Below, piece by piece: positions 21,803 through 33,093 of a DNA stretch of 64,000 bases; the stretch's first letter is position 1; each line of letters begins with the position of its first letter. The translations under genes and the position numbers were made by a program. The notes beneath the pieces are model-generated. The model made no database searches. It was not told the DNA's origin and saw only the letters and a program-made list of their open reading frames with translations. The DNA lies in assembly GCA_029204225.1 (NCBI GenBank), contig CM055094.1, forward strand, positions 27,328,107 to 27,392,106, read 5' to 3'. The stretch comes from Diphasiastrum complanatum (Eukaryota; Streptophyta; Lycopodiopsida; Lycopodiales; Lycopodiaceae).

Positions 21803-22414
21803 ATCAAATACGGAGTGGATGGGTAACTCAATAAGTACAAAGCACGAATGGTTGTGAGAGGATTTGAGCAGCAAAAAGGTATTGATTTTGAGAAAACCTT
21901 TGCACCCGTAGCTAAGATGGTAACTATGCGTTCTATCATTGCTCTTTATGTTTTCTATGGTTGGAAGATCCAGCAAATGGATGTTAAATCTGCTTTTCTT
22001 AATGGAGTGCTTAATGAAGAGGTGTATTTAGTACAACCTCAAGGATTTGTTGAGCCAGGGAGAGAGCATCTTATATGTAAGCTCAACAAAGCCATTTATG
22101 GATTGAAGCAAGCACCACGGGTGTGGTACTCTTGCATTGATGAACACTTCCAGCAAAGGGGAATGATAGAGAGTGATGCTGATCCTAATCTTTACATTCT
22201 AATGAAAGATTCAGATATAGTATTCATTGCGTTGTACGTGGATGATTTGATTATTACCAGAAGTAATGAGAGATTAATTGATGAAATCAAATATCTTTCC
22301 AATGCTTTTGACATGAGTGATCTAGGATTGATACATTATTGTCTTGGCATTGAAGTATGGCAAAAGGAAGATGTTGGGTGGAAAAAAGAAGGGGTTTTGA
22401 TGCATGCAATCTAG
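21803..22414 (+). pseudogene. Copia reverse transcriptase
   Basis: KARMVVRGFEQQKGIDFEKT, then FAPVAKMVTMRSIIALY and QQMDVKSAFLNGVLNEEVY, carry the Copia RT motifs with catalytic Asp in MDVK. KAIYGLKQAPRVWY and IALYVDDLIITR (YVDD box) follow. The domain is open from 21848 to about 22370 and then runs into unrelated sequence after LGIEVW. RNase H is absent. The adjoining sequence upstream contains stops (GWVTQ*). Confidence 0.88.
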
Positions 22415-22439
22415 CTCCAATTGGAAGCGTCGATCCTGT

Positions 22440-23780
22440 GGAAAATTGATGATGGCGCAAAGGCCTACAACAAAATGGAACAAAATGTGAAAAATGCAAA
22501 AATAAGCTTGATAGAGGCCAAAAATCATGTATATAGGATGATTACACATGTGTGGAGTCTGTTCCCACGTGTGAAAATAGTGTACTTGTCATGTACCATA
22601 ATCATATAGGTTGTACATATGATTTAATTCAAGTTCTAGTGGCTAAAAAGACCAAAAACTAGTTTTCTAGACATCATGACATCAATCTATTGATTGCATG
22701 AGCCACATACTTTGGTTAGGTGTCATATCCCATGTGTAGAGGACAGCTCACATGTGTGGAAAAAGCTGAAGTAGGCAAATTTTGACTTCTAGAAGATTTC
22801 CAAGTAGATCTCCATATAGAAGGAAAATGGACCAAAAGTGCTCAAAATAGAAGTTTTTGTCCAAGTGTCAGTTTTGTATGATGAATCATCATCTGACAAA
22901 GCACCTTCACACATGTGGGATCAGAGGGAGGATCAATACCATGAGCTCCCACTTATTGTATATATAGAGCCACATTTGGCCATAATCATTGTGAGACACC
23001 AATCTTGGTTTTGGAAGCAAATTTGAGTGATTCTCTCCATTTGTCTACATTTGTTTTGATTGTTTTGAGGTTCTATCAATGTGTACTTGATTTTTAGGTT
23101 GGAGTCCGTACTCAGACAGTGTTTCACACATGTGAAACCAGAAAGTACACCTACCTTCAATTAATGATTGTTCTTGTTAAGATTTTGTGTCTAGAATTGA
23201 TCTAGATTGATCTTAATCTCAAGTAGATTGATAGATCAAGTAATCTGACAACCAATCCCTCTTGAGGATCAGATTAGGATCCACTCTTGGTCCTTTTTGT
23301 ACTTTTTGCACACAGAAGACTCTTGAAAATATCATAGAAATAGCCGAAGTTCTTAACCTGGACAAAACCAATAAGGACGACATCTCTTGTCCCTTTCACT
23401 AAGAAAATCATGGAGTGGTCAATAGGATCTGTATGTAGGTTTCATTTTGCTGTTCACCTCCCTTGAGAAGAGCAATCTCTTGAGGAGAAGATCTAGAGCC
23501 ATTGATGCCTAGATAAGCAACCAAGAAAAGACCAAAAAGAGAAAAAACAACAAAGATGAAAACCACCCAAATCTAGGCTATTCCACAATCCAATTTGAAG
23601 CTAAGACTGACAACCTTAGCAAGCCTAGATCCCCACTCCTATTTTGTCGCTTAGCCCTCTTCCCATTGGATCGAAGTTCGATACTACACCAATACTCACC
23701 CGATTGGAGATCCAAGCCCCTTCTTTGCCCTGTTGATCTCACCGGTAAGGGAGGCATAGAAAGAGTCCAGCATTTTTTTT
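22440..23780 (+). repeat. Probable Gypsy-type LTR with CACATGTG palindromes
   Basis: There are no coding domains. CACATGTGTG-like palindromes recur (about 22544-22553, 22566, 22750, 22910, 23128), as in the repeats at 0.9, 41 and 63 kb. The block ends immediately before a Gypsy-type primer site at 23781. The left border is not resolved. Confidence 0.45.
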
Positions 23781-23797
23781 TGGTGCCATGCCGGGGA
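23781..23797 (+). other. Gypsy-type primer binding site remnant
   Basis: TGGTGCCATGCCGGGGA resembles the TGGCGCCGTTGCCGGGGA site that follows the 5' LTR in many plant Gypsy elements. No gag follows; simple repeats begin instead. Confidence 0.5.
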
Positions 23798-23929
23798 GAC
23801 GATGCTAAACAGTCTCAGAAGTGGATTTTAGTTTGCATTTTTTTTGTTATTTTCTCTCATTTTTGATAGGTTTTTTACTCGCCCTCAGGATTTTTTTTCA
23901 CTTCGAGCAAAAAAATAAAAATAAAAATA

Positions 23930-24245
23930 AAAATTTGACTCGCCATCAGTACAAAGTAAACAATAGCCTCAGAACTACCATTTTGGAGATCGACAAGTCA
24001 AACTCTCTAACTCACGTATTGATTCGCCAATTCAAATTTTTCATTCATTTTTAATTTTTCATCTTTTTTTTTCCTAACTCGCGTTTTGACTCGCACTCTG
24101 ACTCGTCATCCCTAATTGTGCTAAAAATAAGTAAATTTGACTCACGATGCTGACTTGCGCTGTTGACTCATGTCCTGACTCACCATCCGTTCTAATTTGC
24201 CATCTCTGACTTGCGTTCTGACTCGCGTCCTAACTCGTCATAAAA
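23930..24245 (+). repeat. Cluster of TGACTCGC-like motifs
   Basis: About a dozen copies of (T)GACT-C/T-G/A-C occur at irregular 10-16 bp spacing, for example TTTTGACTCGCACTCTGACT and GACTCATGTCCTGACTCACC. It looks like a decayed minisatellite. TGACTCA-type cores also match bZIP binding sites, but this may be incidental. Confidence 0.55.
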
Positions 24246-24904
24246 TGGTATTTTTTTGAAATTTTTTACAGTATTTTGTCTTTTAGATTCTTTTCACCAT
24301 TCTAATCTTATTTGTCCTTTTTTATGCTTGTTTTTTGGTTTTCTTGAGATTATTTTTTTATCTTTTATAATATTTTGATCTCTTTTGGTTTTTTTGATTT
24401 TCATGTTTTTTTTCCTACTTTTGTATTAACAAGTTCATGGAAGGGATGAGGAGAAAGGAGAGCACAATTGAACCACTTAATAATCCCGTAAGCATTTGGT
24501 GCAACATTGGCACTTTTCAATCTATATATACACTCTTCAACTAGTGGATTCTGCAAAAATTGAGAGCATCAATTTCTATTTTGTAAAATGGTCTTCCAAA
24601 AATGGAGATCTTGGGTCTTCTTGATGTCAAATGTCCTCATGACACATGGCATCCCATTTGTCCCATAAGTATTTATGAAATTTGACAATGGAAAAAAACA
24701 TAAATAAACCCCCCCTACAATGATAATTTACATTGTCTTTTGAAATTTTTAAGCTTTCATATAACAGAGCTACTTATTTCAGATTTTCTTGTTTCAAATG
24801 TTTTTGCTAATACAATATGGTAAATGATTTTTGGCTTTTCTCATGGTTTTTTTTAGTTAAATCTAATTTTTAGTTAAATAATATTAATATGTGTATATAT
24901 ATAA

Positions 24905-25140
24905 ATATATATAGATAAACCCCCAACCGAGTCCACCTGCCGCGGCGCACCGCCCCCCTCCACCCTACAGCGGGGGGGAGGGCGAATTTAAAAAAGAACT
25001 TAGTTTATTGCGACGGGTGGGCAAGGAGAGGTGGGAAATTTCAAAAAAAAAATGGCAGGTGGGGGGGCTCGAAATTTAAAATAAAAATATTTTTTTTGAA
25101 TTCCAACCCCAACCCGTCGCAGCGGGTGGGTGGGGGGAGG
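24905..25140. repeat. GC-rich palindromic block
   Basis: G- and C-runs alternate with near-palindromes such as CCCGTCGCAGCGGGTGGG (about 25111-25128) and related CCCTACAGCGGGGGGGAG. A related block, ACCACCCGCCGTGGCGGGTG, lies at about 25635-25654. These stand out in an AT-rich region and contain G-tract clusters. Confidence 0.55.
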
Positions 25141-25144
25141 AAAA

Positions 25145-25575
25145 CATAAAAAGAAGTTCCAAAAATTCGAGTCTTTCCAGAAAAATTTGAGTCATTCGCA
25201 AAATTTTCACGATGCCTACTTTCGCGAAATTTTCGCGATTTCAAATGACTCAAATTTTTGGAACGGCTCGAATTTCCGATGGCTAGAAATTTGGAACGAT
25301 TAGGAATTTTTGCGAAGGCATGCATCGCGAATATTTCGCGAAATTTTTTTCTGCGGCTGGAAGGGGAAATTGAGTCAGTGGCAAAATTTGAGTCATTGGA
25401 AAAATACGATCCTTTGGAAAAAAATTCGATCCATTGAAAAAAATCGAGTCGTTACAAAAAAAAATTCGCGTCGTTACAAAAGAATTCAAATCATTGGAAA
25501 AATTCGAGTCATCCAAAAATTCGAGTCTTTCCAAAAAATTCGAGTCGTCCAAAAATTCGAGTCATTTGAAATTTT
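25145..25575 (+). repeat. Minisatellite with ATTCGAGTC core
   Basis: Fifteen or more imperfect units of about 17-20 bp share AAAAATTCGAGTCRTCC or its decayed forms (for example AAAATTTGAGTCATTGG, AAAATTCGAGTCTTTCC). The left part runs on the opposite strand (CAAATGACTCAAATTTTTGG). Read through, it encodes a repetitive KKFESSKNSS peptide, which I take as chance. Confidence 0.7.
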
Positions 25576-25708
25576 TTAATAAACTAAATTTTTTTAATTT
25601 ATTCTCTCTTTCCCCCCGCCCCCCTTCCGTTCCAACCACCCGCCGTGGCGGGTGGGCGGGTATATTTTTTTTTTTTTCTAATTTAAAAATTGTAATCACA
25701 TATGAGAT

Positions 25709-25709
25709 A

Positions 25710-25740
<31 letters not shown>

Positions 25741-25969
25741 GGAAAGAGTACTCAAGATCATAGGTAAACAATTGAAAAATCATTCTATCTCTGAGTGCTT
25801 GATTAGGTGGAAGGTCGAAAGCTGAGGGATGGGCCTATTTCTAGCCAACGTTCTTTTTTTCTTCTCTTGTTCATATAATTCCAACCACTTATCCATCACT
25901 CCATAATTATAGAGCATGAAAGTAGAAATTTTTTCTTTAAGAAAATGTGTCATTTTCTTAGGCTCACCC

Positions 25970-26059
<90 letters not shown>

Positions 26060-26100
26060 CATAAACTTATATATATACTTTCATATATAATATATATATA
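25709..26100. repeat. (AT)n microsatellites flanking a small inverted-repeat unit
   Basis: (TA)n runs lie at about 25709-25735 and about 25974-26057. Between them a segment of about 240 bp is bounded by AAGGTATGG (25735) and CCATACCTT (to about 25977), an inverted pair within TATA repeats. A short minus-strand ORF inside has no recognised family. It may be a small nonautonomous element inserted into a TA repeat. Confidence 0.55.
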
Positions 26101-26763
26101 TTAAAAACTTTATGTTTTCGTCTTCTCATACGAATGTTGTTTATATGATGAGCGTTTGCAGGATTTCTACGCAGCAGAAGAGACTGTCCTCATGCCCGTT
26201 GGTGATGCGAATCCAATTTTCTTTACAAAGGCATGAAAAATTGTTTAAAAGCCTAGTTTCAGCGGGCAGTACATGAAAGTCTTCGTCATTATCTCCAAAG
26301 TATCGGTTGGTGAGCTTGGATATTCGATGGAGGATGTTGAAACTATAGGTGTGGTGCGGGCAATTATGCAAAAGGGACCAAAAAAGACAAATGGAATAAC
26401 AAAGGAAGGTCGAAATAGCAAGGTGGAGACAAGAAGACCTGCGTGAAAATGCAGATGCGAAGGGCATACAATCGATACGTGTTGGCTCAATCCGAAAATT
26501 GAGTGTATCCATTGCCACAAGAAAGGTCATGCAGCCATGGACTACCGCCTGAACCCAAGAAACAAATTAGCACAAAGCAGATAGGAGAATAATAATAGTA
26601 TGTTGAGGAGCCAGAGAGTTCGAAAATGGGCAAAGGAAGATTGAACAGAAATAATTCGACCGCCTACATCTGTGCAGACATGTGTGCAGTGTCAACACTT
26701 GATATACCGTAGGTAATCCTAGACTCGGGAACTACCTCACACTTCGTTACATCTAGACGAATA

Positions 26764-26973
26764 ATGTCTGATTTTCGAAGTGCAGATCCATCAAGATTCA
26801 TTGTTCTTGGAGATGGATCCAAACATCATGTGAACGATATTGGTTTACTGTGGCTCAACACGAATGGCAGAGACAGACGACTCGAAGATGTTGTGTTCAT
26901 GCCTACACTGCAGCAGGAATTGCTATATGTGGCAAGAATAGCTGATGCAGGGATTCGTGTGATGTTCTACTAA
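26764..26973 (+). pseudogene. Copia protease, C-terminal half
   Basis: This continues from DSGTTSHFVTSRRIM upstream, through RFIVLGDGSKHHVNDIG and LEDVVFMPTLQQELLYVARI to ADAGIRVMFY, the normal Copia protease tail. It stops where the inverted block begins. Confidence 0.8.
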
Positions 26974-26974
26974 G

Positions 26975-27295
26975 ATCACATTGAAAGGCCCACAGATGTC
27001 AGAATGCACTAACTCCAGAATTTTGGTCGTTTTGTAGGAGTCCTTGACAAATGGAGTGCGTGGCATCTTACCCTTCAGACATGCATCACAAGTGGTCGAA
27101 CTGTTCGCATTTGAGATGCTCACCCATGTAATTGCTCCATGATGGCTTGCTTGATAAAGTATCATTGAATTCATATGGCAAAGTCTCTTGTGCCATAGAG
27201 TGTCTGGCCAATCATCATGAGTCTAACACACTTGATCTATAGGCAGGCGTACTTTTAAATTATATAGATTGTCTTTTCTTCTGCCTTGAGTGATC
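26975..27295 (-). pseudogene. Inverted Copia gag_pre-integrase and integrase start
   Basis: Read on the minus strand, this gives QGRRKDNLYNLKV, LWHKRLCHMNSM, the zinc-ligand CDACLKGKM, and ILELVHSDICGPFNV. That is exactly the domain missing between the plus-strand protease before it and the plus-strand integrase core after it. I infer inversion of about 320 bp within one element. Insertion of a second copy is the alternative. Confidence 0.85.
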
Positions 27296-27299
27296 AGGG

Positions 27300-27968
27300 T
27301 ACTGGTACTAGCATCAACAACATTGCATGAAGCATTTGACAAATTCACAAAGTATGTGAATTGGACAGAAAGATGCACTGGCAACAAAGTGAAGCAGATC
27401 AGGACAGATCGAGGTGGAGAATACATCTCGAATCACTTCACTGACTTCTGCAATGATCGTGATATCATTCACAAAAGGACAACATCTTCAACACTACAAC
27501 ACAATGGTGTTGCAAAAAGAAAAAAATAGGACTCTAATGGAAGCTGCCAGATGCATGATGGCCTGCTCGAAAGCTCCAAGAGTACTATGGGTTGAAGCAG
27601 TAGCTACAACTGCATATATTCAGAACAGGACAGGAAAGTCTGGTGTTCTTCACACAACACCACACGAATTGTGGTGGAGTAGAAAACCCAATCTGGATCA
27701 CATCAGAATCTTTGGCTGTGCAGCTTATGCACATATTCCTGATAAGCTTCGAAAGAAGCTTGATGAGAAGGCTGAACATGGATATCTTGTAGGATATGAC
27801 AATAATTCGTCATACTACAGAGTCTACATGCCAAAGACAAACACTGTGAAGACAGTCAGAGATGTTAGATTTGATGAGAGCAGAACAATGGCCAACGATG
27901 ATCCTGTCAGTTATGAAGTTCTTGAAAGACAATACTATGATCTACCAACTGTGACAGAGGGAGCATAA
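27300..27968 (+). pseudogene. Copia integrase core and C-terminal part
   Basis: AFDKFTKYVNWTERCTGNKV leads to QIRTDRGGEYISNHFTDFC with the second catalytic Asp. TSSTLQHNGVAKRKK holds the Asn-Gly-Val-Ala region, and after a one-base frame change NRTLMEAARCMMA begins with the usual ERKNRT remnant. It continues HELWWSRKPNLDHIRIFGCA to YRVYMPKTNTVKTVRDVRF. The first core Asp lies in the inverted segment. Confidence 0.85.
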
Positions 27969-28474
27969 GACGAACACAAAGATGAAGATTTTTTAGTCCC
28001 TTCACATTTGAGTGACGAATCAGAAGTCAAAAGATTCGAGAGGCAGCCTACTGCTACAGTACCTGTAAACCGAGATGGTTCCGGACCTAGCAGAGCAGAC
28101 AAAGGCAAAGGCATTGCAGTTCCAAGAGAATCTTCTAGAAGGTTGACAAGACAACGAAGAGCACTAGCAAGATATGTGTCAGTCAGCTCTGCTTCTACAT
28201 CAGAAGAGTGCTGTGGATTCAGTGGCGAACCACAGACATTCGAGGAGGCAATTGAATGTCCAGAGAAGGACAAATGGATCCAAGCCATGAATGAGAAGAT
28301 GGAATCCATGAGGAAGAACCAAGTATGGACATTGCAGCCATTACCAGATAAGCGAAAGGCTATAGAATACAAATGGGTATACAAGCTAAAGTATGGACCA
28401 AAAGCCTAAGTGTAAATAAAATAAAATAGACTTGGGCCTTTGAATTAAAATAAAACTAGAGGCCCAAAGTCATT

Positions 28475-29765
28475 TTTGCAAGTTTTGTTAAAGAGATATA
28501 GCAAGGGGTGATGGTCCGTATAAAAAGCAAAATGTGTGGCCATCAGGTAGTATCAAAATTTCTTAACCGCATAGATCATTGCCAGTGCTTCCCGCTCTGT
28601 GGTTGAATAATTCATTTCTATATCACTGAGCTGTCAGCTTGCAAATCGGATTGGAAAATCCTTTTTGTGTTCACCTGGCTAGGTTAAGACTGCTCCAACT
28701 GCATACTTTGATGCGTCCGTATGCACATAAAACTCAATGGACCAATTGGATGGGCGTAAGATTGGTGTTGAAACCAATGCATCCTTAAGCTTTTGAAAAG
28801 CCTTTAGGGCTTCCTCGTCCCAATGTGGATCCGTTGTGAGGTTGTAAATTGGTCGGGCTAACTCCACAAAATCAAGAATGAAGATCCTATAATACTTAGC
28901 ATGACCCATGAAGATGTAGACTTCGCGGATCGTCCCCGGTGGTGGTAGATCAACAATGTCCTGATCTTTGATAGATCTGTGGAAATCCCATGCTTGACAC
29001 TATGTGGTCGAGAATCAAGCCATTTGTCACCCAGAATTGACATTTTTATGAATTCAGGGAGCTCTGGTAGTCGCGACATTTTTGTAGCACTTTTTCCAAA
29101 TTGGATAAGTGTTCTGAGTCTGTTCCATGCACGCACAGATTGTCTAAGAAAATTTCCAAATTTTTTTGCAAATAATTATTGAATGTCGTCTGTATGACTT
29201 GTTGGAAAGTGCTTGGGGCATTGCAAAGTCCGAATGGCATCACTTTATAGGCATAGGTTCCCCATTCCGTGGCAAATGCTGTGTTGTGTTGGTCTTGGGG
29301 GGCTATCTTCACCTGGTTGTAGCCACTGAAGCCATCTAGAAAACTGTAGGCTTCGGTGCCAGCTACTCTATCGAGGACACTTTTCATAAATGGCAAAGGA
29401 AATTGATCATTTTATGTGACTGCATTGAGCACCTTTAGATTCACACAAATCCGCATTTTGCCATTCTTCTAGGGTACTATAACTATCGGCGATACCCATT
29501 TCGTGTGCTCGATTTCATAAATGAAATCTGCATCCATCAGCTTCTACAACTCCTGTTTGATCAGCTTTGTGTAATTCGGGTTGCAGCGGTAGTAACGACT
29601 TATCTTGGGAACTGCTCCATCCACCAAGAGTATGGTGTGTTGAATTATTGTTGGTGGAATGCCCTTTAGATCACTATAACTCCAGGCAAAATAGTCTTTA
29701 TTCTCCACCAACAACGATCGTAGTCTCTTGAACTGTGTGGGCATTAATTGCTCTCCCACATACAC
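28475..29765 (-). pseudogene. Gypsy reverse transcriptase and RNase H
   Basis: LKGIPPTIIQHTI starts the RT. Motif A is YSFLDGFSGYNQVKI, motif B is MPFGLCNAPSTFQQVI, and motif C reads IFLDNLCVHG, where the usual LDD has become LDN. RNase H follows as PILRPSNWSIEFYVHTDASK with YAVGAVLT, then EMNYSTTEREALAMIYAVKK and FAFYTDHHPLLYL across a frame break, ending near 28475. The mutated second Asp in motif C and several stops mean the enzyme is dead. Frames change near 29540, 29400 and 29045. Confidence 0.85.
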
Positions 29766-29822
29766 TATCTTTTCTTGAACTGTGTGGGCATTAGTTGCTC
29801 TCCCACATGCACTATCTTTTCT
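29724..29822. repeat. Short tandem duplication inside the Gypsy linker
   Basis: About 47 bp (TTGAACTGTGTGGGCATTAA and following, to CACTATCTTTTC) occurs twice in a row with two mismatches. It breaks the pol linker of the Gypsy element and looks like a local replication slip. Confidence 0.8.
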
Positions 29823-30642
29823 TCTTCACCTGGCTCGACAAGGTTCATCGGCTATGTCCGCGCAGGTCCCTCGAAGACTTGTTCCGCTGGTGTCTGACTT
29901 TGATCAAGTTCTCACTGGGCTTGCGACATCATTATTACCACGTCATCCAAGGTATAATTTTTGAAAGTCTCAGGCATCTCGTGAACTGAAGCTCGTCGAG
30001 ATTCCTCGTTTAGCATATTGATCTTGGCCCGACTGGTCATTTTTTGATTTTTTGTCACCTGTGTAGAAGATGACGCTGTATCTGAGTCTATCTTGATTGA
30101 CAACACCTTCTTTTTGTCTTGTTTTGTCATTTTGGTGGATTCATCCTTGTTGTCTTTCATCAGGACTACCGTGATATTCGCCTCATGATTGCAAAGCTAT
30201 CGCCTCTTCGGGTAGATCACTCCATCGGATCACTTGGTTGTAGCATTGCTTCAACTGATTTTTCTTATTCACAGGTGCCTTGGGGGGATCGATCCTTGAG
30301 ACTTTCGCCATAGCAAACTTTTGCGGTGGTTGAGCTGGTACTTTATTGGTTCCGTAACGTTCTGGGTCCATGTGATGCAGGACCTGCTCATGAGTCAGCT
30401 CAATCTCCTTATTATAAATTAGAGCATGTTTCTAAGGGACTAAATCATCGTCCACTGGGTTCTCAATAGGTTCCGTTGACAGCCATGCTACATTTATCAT
30501 ATTCACCCCAAATGGGATTGGTGTGTCCATAGTGTAACACTTGGGTGAAGATGTACTGGGTTTAGGATCTAATTCATATTGACATGCCCGGTAGTCAGTA
30601 GTTGCTAATGCATCCGTCCATCTCACGACATCCATTTCTAAA

Positions 30643-31113
30643 TCATAGTGACCTCCCTTGGCTGGCCCTTGGAAAGTCAATCATGTGATCTATCATAGAT
30701 GATCTGTCATCAGCCTTGGGTGCAATAGATTTCACCACCCATGTGGTTGGATCAACCTTTACAGCCTGTTCTCTGTTCTCAAAGGTGAGTTTTCCCGTAT
30801 CCCAGTTGTGTACTACTTGCGCAGTCCTCAACCATGGTCTTCCTAGTAAAACACGGTATGTAGTTGGAGATTCAGGTATATCCATGACTACAAAAGTAAT
30901 CACAAACTGCATGCCTGCTATCTTTACAAGGATATCGGCAACTACACCTTTTGGTTTCACACAGGATTGATCCGCTAGCTTAATGGCGAATCTTGTTGGC
31001 TTTAATCCTTGTAGACCCCATTTTTCATACAAAATAGTGGGGATCAAATTCACACCCGATTCTTCATCTACTATTGCTGCCTCGTCCTCGTATCTCTTGT
31101 GTTTGATTGGCAA
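30643..31113 (-). pseudogene. Gypsy aspartic protease
   Basis: AAIVDEESGVNLIPTILYEK is the active-site strand. Plant Gypsy proteases usually have D-x-G-[AS] here; this copy reads DEESG. Flap and core follow as PKGVVADILVKIAGMQFVIT and YRVLLGRPWLRTAQVV, with the second-motif LLGRPWL well kept. It would cleave the Gag-Pol polyprotein. A downstream stretch of about 80 residues (30680-30432) ends ...TEPIENPVDDDLVP in a shifted frame. Confidence 0.8.
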
Positions 31114-31517
31114 AGTGAGGTTGTCTTCCTCACTTTTCCACGCTGCCCCGATGTGGAGGACGTTACTTTTTTCTTCATAGCCCGTACAATATATGGGCTC
31201 AGGCGCTACTGGCTCCTCATCCGCTTTGGTCCATTTATCTAGAAGGCTTTTCGCTTGTGGTACAATCCGCAGTAGTTCTCCGAGTGGTAAACTAACACGG
31301 CTTGATAGTAAAAGTGTGAGCCTTTGCGTGGTTCCTCGGGCTCTACCATGTGAAAAGGTGTTTCATGTTGGCGCAACCGATCATTCTAATCAGTCTGCAG
31401 TGGTGAGCCCGCTTGCGGTACCCGTTTGATGCCAATTGGAGGTTCCGTGGGATTGTCCCTTTCTTGCTCTTTTTCCTCCGCTTGTGCTTTTTGTACCCAA
31501 TGTCTTATTTTCTGGTA

Positions 31518-33093
31518 CTATCTTCTTTCTTCCCTCACATTTGGATATGGCACCGAAGTTGAGGGTTGGTTGCCAGTGACCGAGGGTGGTGGTGAGTGAG
31601 CCACTTCCTTCCTCTTCTGTGCTCGCGTAATAGCTAACACAAGAGCGTGGAATTGGTGTCTTTCCGATGGCATCCCTGCTGGAACTGCTGATTGTTGTAT
31701 CGCAATGAAGTTGAGAGGTGCACTGGTTCCAAGTTTAAATGGACAATTCTTGTAACAGTGTCCATAACCGCATTCTTGACAGAAGGATGTATATTGTCCC
31801 TTGTAGGGACATTCTGCAATTTTGTGTCCTTCGTCGCATCCATAGCAGCCGTAGTTTCTTCCGTTGAGCTGCATAGGCTGCAACATATTCATTTATGGCA
31901 GGATCCATAAATGGTTCTTCTGGTCCATACCATTGCTGCTGCTCAGGTTGAGGTGGCATTTGAATCTCTGGTTCTGCTATTGTTAGGTTTACATGGGCCA
32001 CTTGTTGATTGACTGGCCCTGATGGTGCAGGTAAGGCCATACGTTGTTGTTGATTTGGTGCACCGTACCTTGCTGCCAAGTTGGGTGCCCCTTGATGGTA
32101 AGGATAAGAAGTCTGATAAGGACTTCTCTTCTGTTGAACAATTCGGGGATTAAACAGGCAAAATGCCATATCGTGCGATTTTGCATTGCATAGATGGCAG
32201 GATCGGTGTGTCAGTCTCAGATTTTGCTTTAGGACTGGGTACTCATTTGTTGTATGGTTTTGCGTGCACACTGAACACCATACATTCTCCCGTTGTGGAT
32301 ATTGTAGCTGGTTTGGTTCCGATTGATGTGGCGTTACTACTACAACTCCCTGTAAGGCTTTCAATTTCTGGTCAAACTGCGTCGTAAGTTGTTCCATCTG
32401 TTGTTTGTGTAATTTTGTCATTTGCTCCAACAACAATTTTGTGGATAGAGTGGATGCGTTTGACAATGATGATGCGATCGAGGGAGTAGGAGTGTGGGTG
32501 GATGGATATTCATCATCAGATCCCTCGTCCTCTTCCCTGATGGCATCTTCCATAGCTTCTTGCAGAGTAGCATACTGCTACCGTCATTTCAGTTCTCTTC
32601 TGATGCTTCATGGTAGTCTGACCAGGAACCACATGATCACTGCATGATTGGGAGTTAGGACTGCACTGCACTCAGATCGTAGATGTTTGACCCGTTCAAT
32701 ATAGTCCCTAACCCTTTCTCGTTTTCCCATCTTGACTTTGCTCAACAAGAGAAACGGGTCTTCCAGGAACTTTCGCGGTTTAGAGCGCGTAATGAGAGCA
32801 GCTTTAACTGCTGCCCAGGTGGATTTTTTTTGCTCTGACAGGTTAAAAAACCAATCTTGAGCCACTGCCAATAAGGACATGGGAAACAACATCAGCTTTT
32901 CCATAGGTGTCCGTTCGCCGTAGATTTCACAAGCCTGCTCGTAGATCTGGAGGAATCGGATGGGATCTGATGATCCGTCGTATTTTGGTATTTCCATCTG
33001 TGGTGCTCTCCGGACTGCTTGCAAGGGAGCAACAAGTACGGGTTGGCCCACTAGATCCATTGGTGCTGGTTTCGGTTCTGCCTCTTGTTGCAC
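31518..33093 (-). pseudogene. Gypsy gag with two zinc knuckles
   Basis: PQMEIPKYDGSSDPIRFLQ and then MLFPMSLLAVAQDWFFNLSE are the retrotransposon gag domain, followed by RERVRDYIERVKHLRSEC. After a frame break, a Gln/Pro-rich stretch with coiled-coil character (KLLLEQMTKLHKQQMEQLTT) is followed by CSVCTQNHTTNEYP-like and CHLCNAKSHDMAFC knuckles. Further on come CYGCDEGHKIAEC and CQECGYGHCYKNC. The reading frame is broken near 32560 and again near 31890. Gag forms the particle and binds RNA. Confidence 0.85.

Larger units (their letters stand above)
20072..22414 (+). mobile_element. Copia retrotransposon with deletions
   Basis: The primer binding site TGGTATCAGAGC (20072-20083) matches initiator tRNA-Met. 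It is followed by gag (20130 to about 20998), protease, integrase N-terminus (21017-21800) and reverse transcriptase (about 21803-22414), the Copia order. The catalytic core of integrase and the pol linker are deleted, joining integrase directly to RT. RNase H and the 3' LTR are missing after 22414. Several stops and frameshifts confirm a dead element. Confidence 0.88.
26430..28409 (+). mobile_element. Copia fragment with internally inverted segment
   Basis: A zinc-knuckle remnant (CRCEGHTIDTC and IECIHCHKKGHAAMDY, last Cys replaced) is followed by protease at about 26715-26970 (VILDSGTTSHFVTS). Next is a gag_pre-integrase/integrase start that lies on the opposite strand (27295-26975), then integrase core on the plus strand (27300-27968) and the start of the RT region (28008-28409, ending KWVYKLKYGPKA then TAA). 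Sequence changes to the Gypsy element by about 28475. RT motifs A-D and the LTRs are missing. Confidence 0.85.

Noticed and set aside
25916-26104. Ile-Tyr repeat ORF
   Set aside because: It is a translation of the (AT)n microsatellite.
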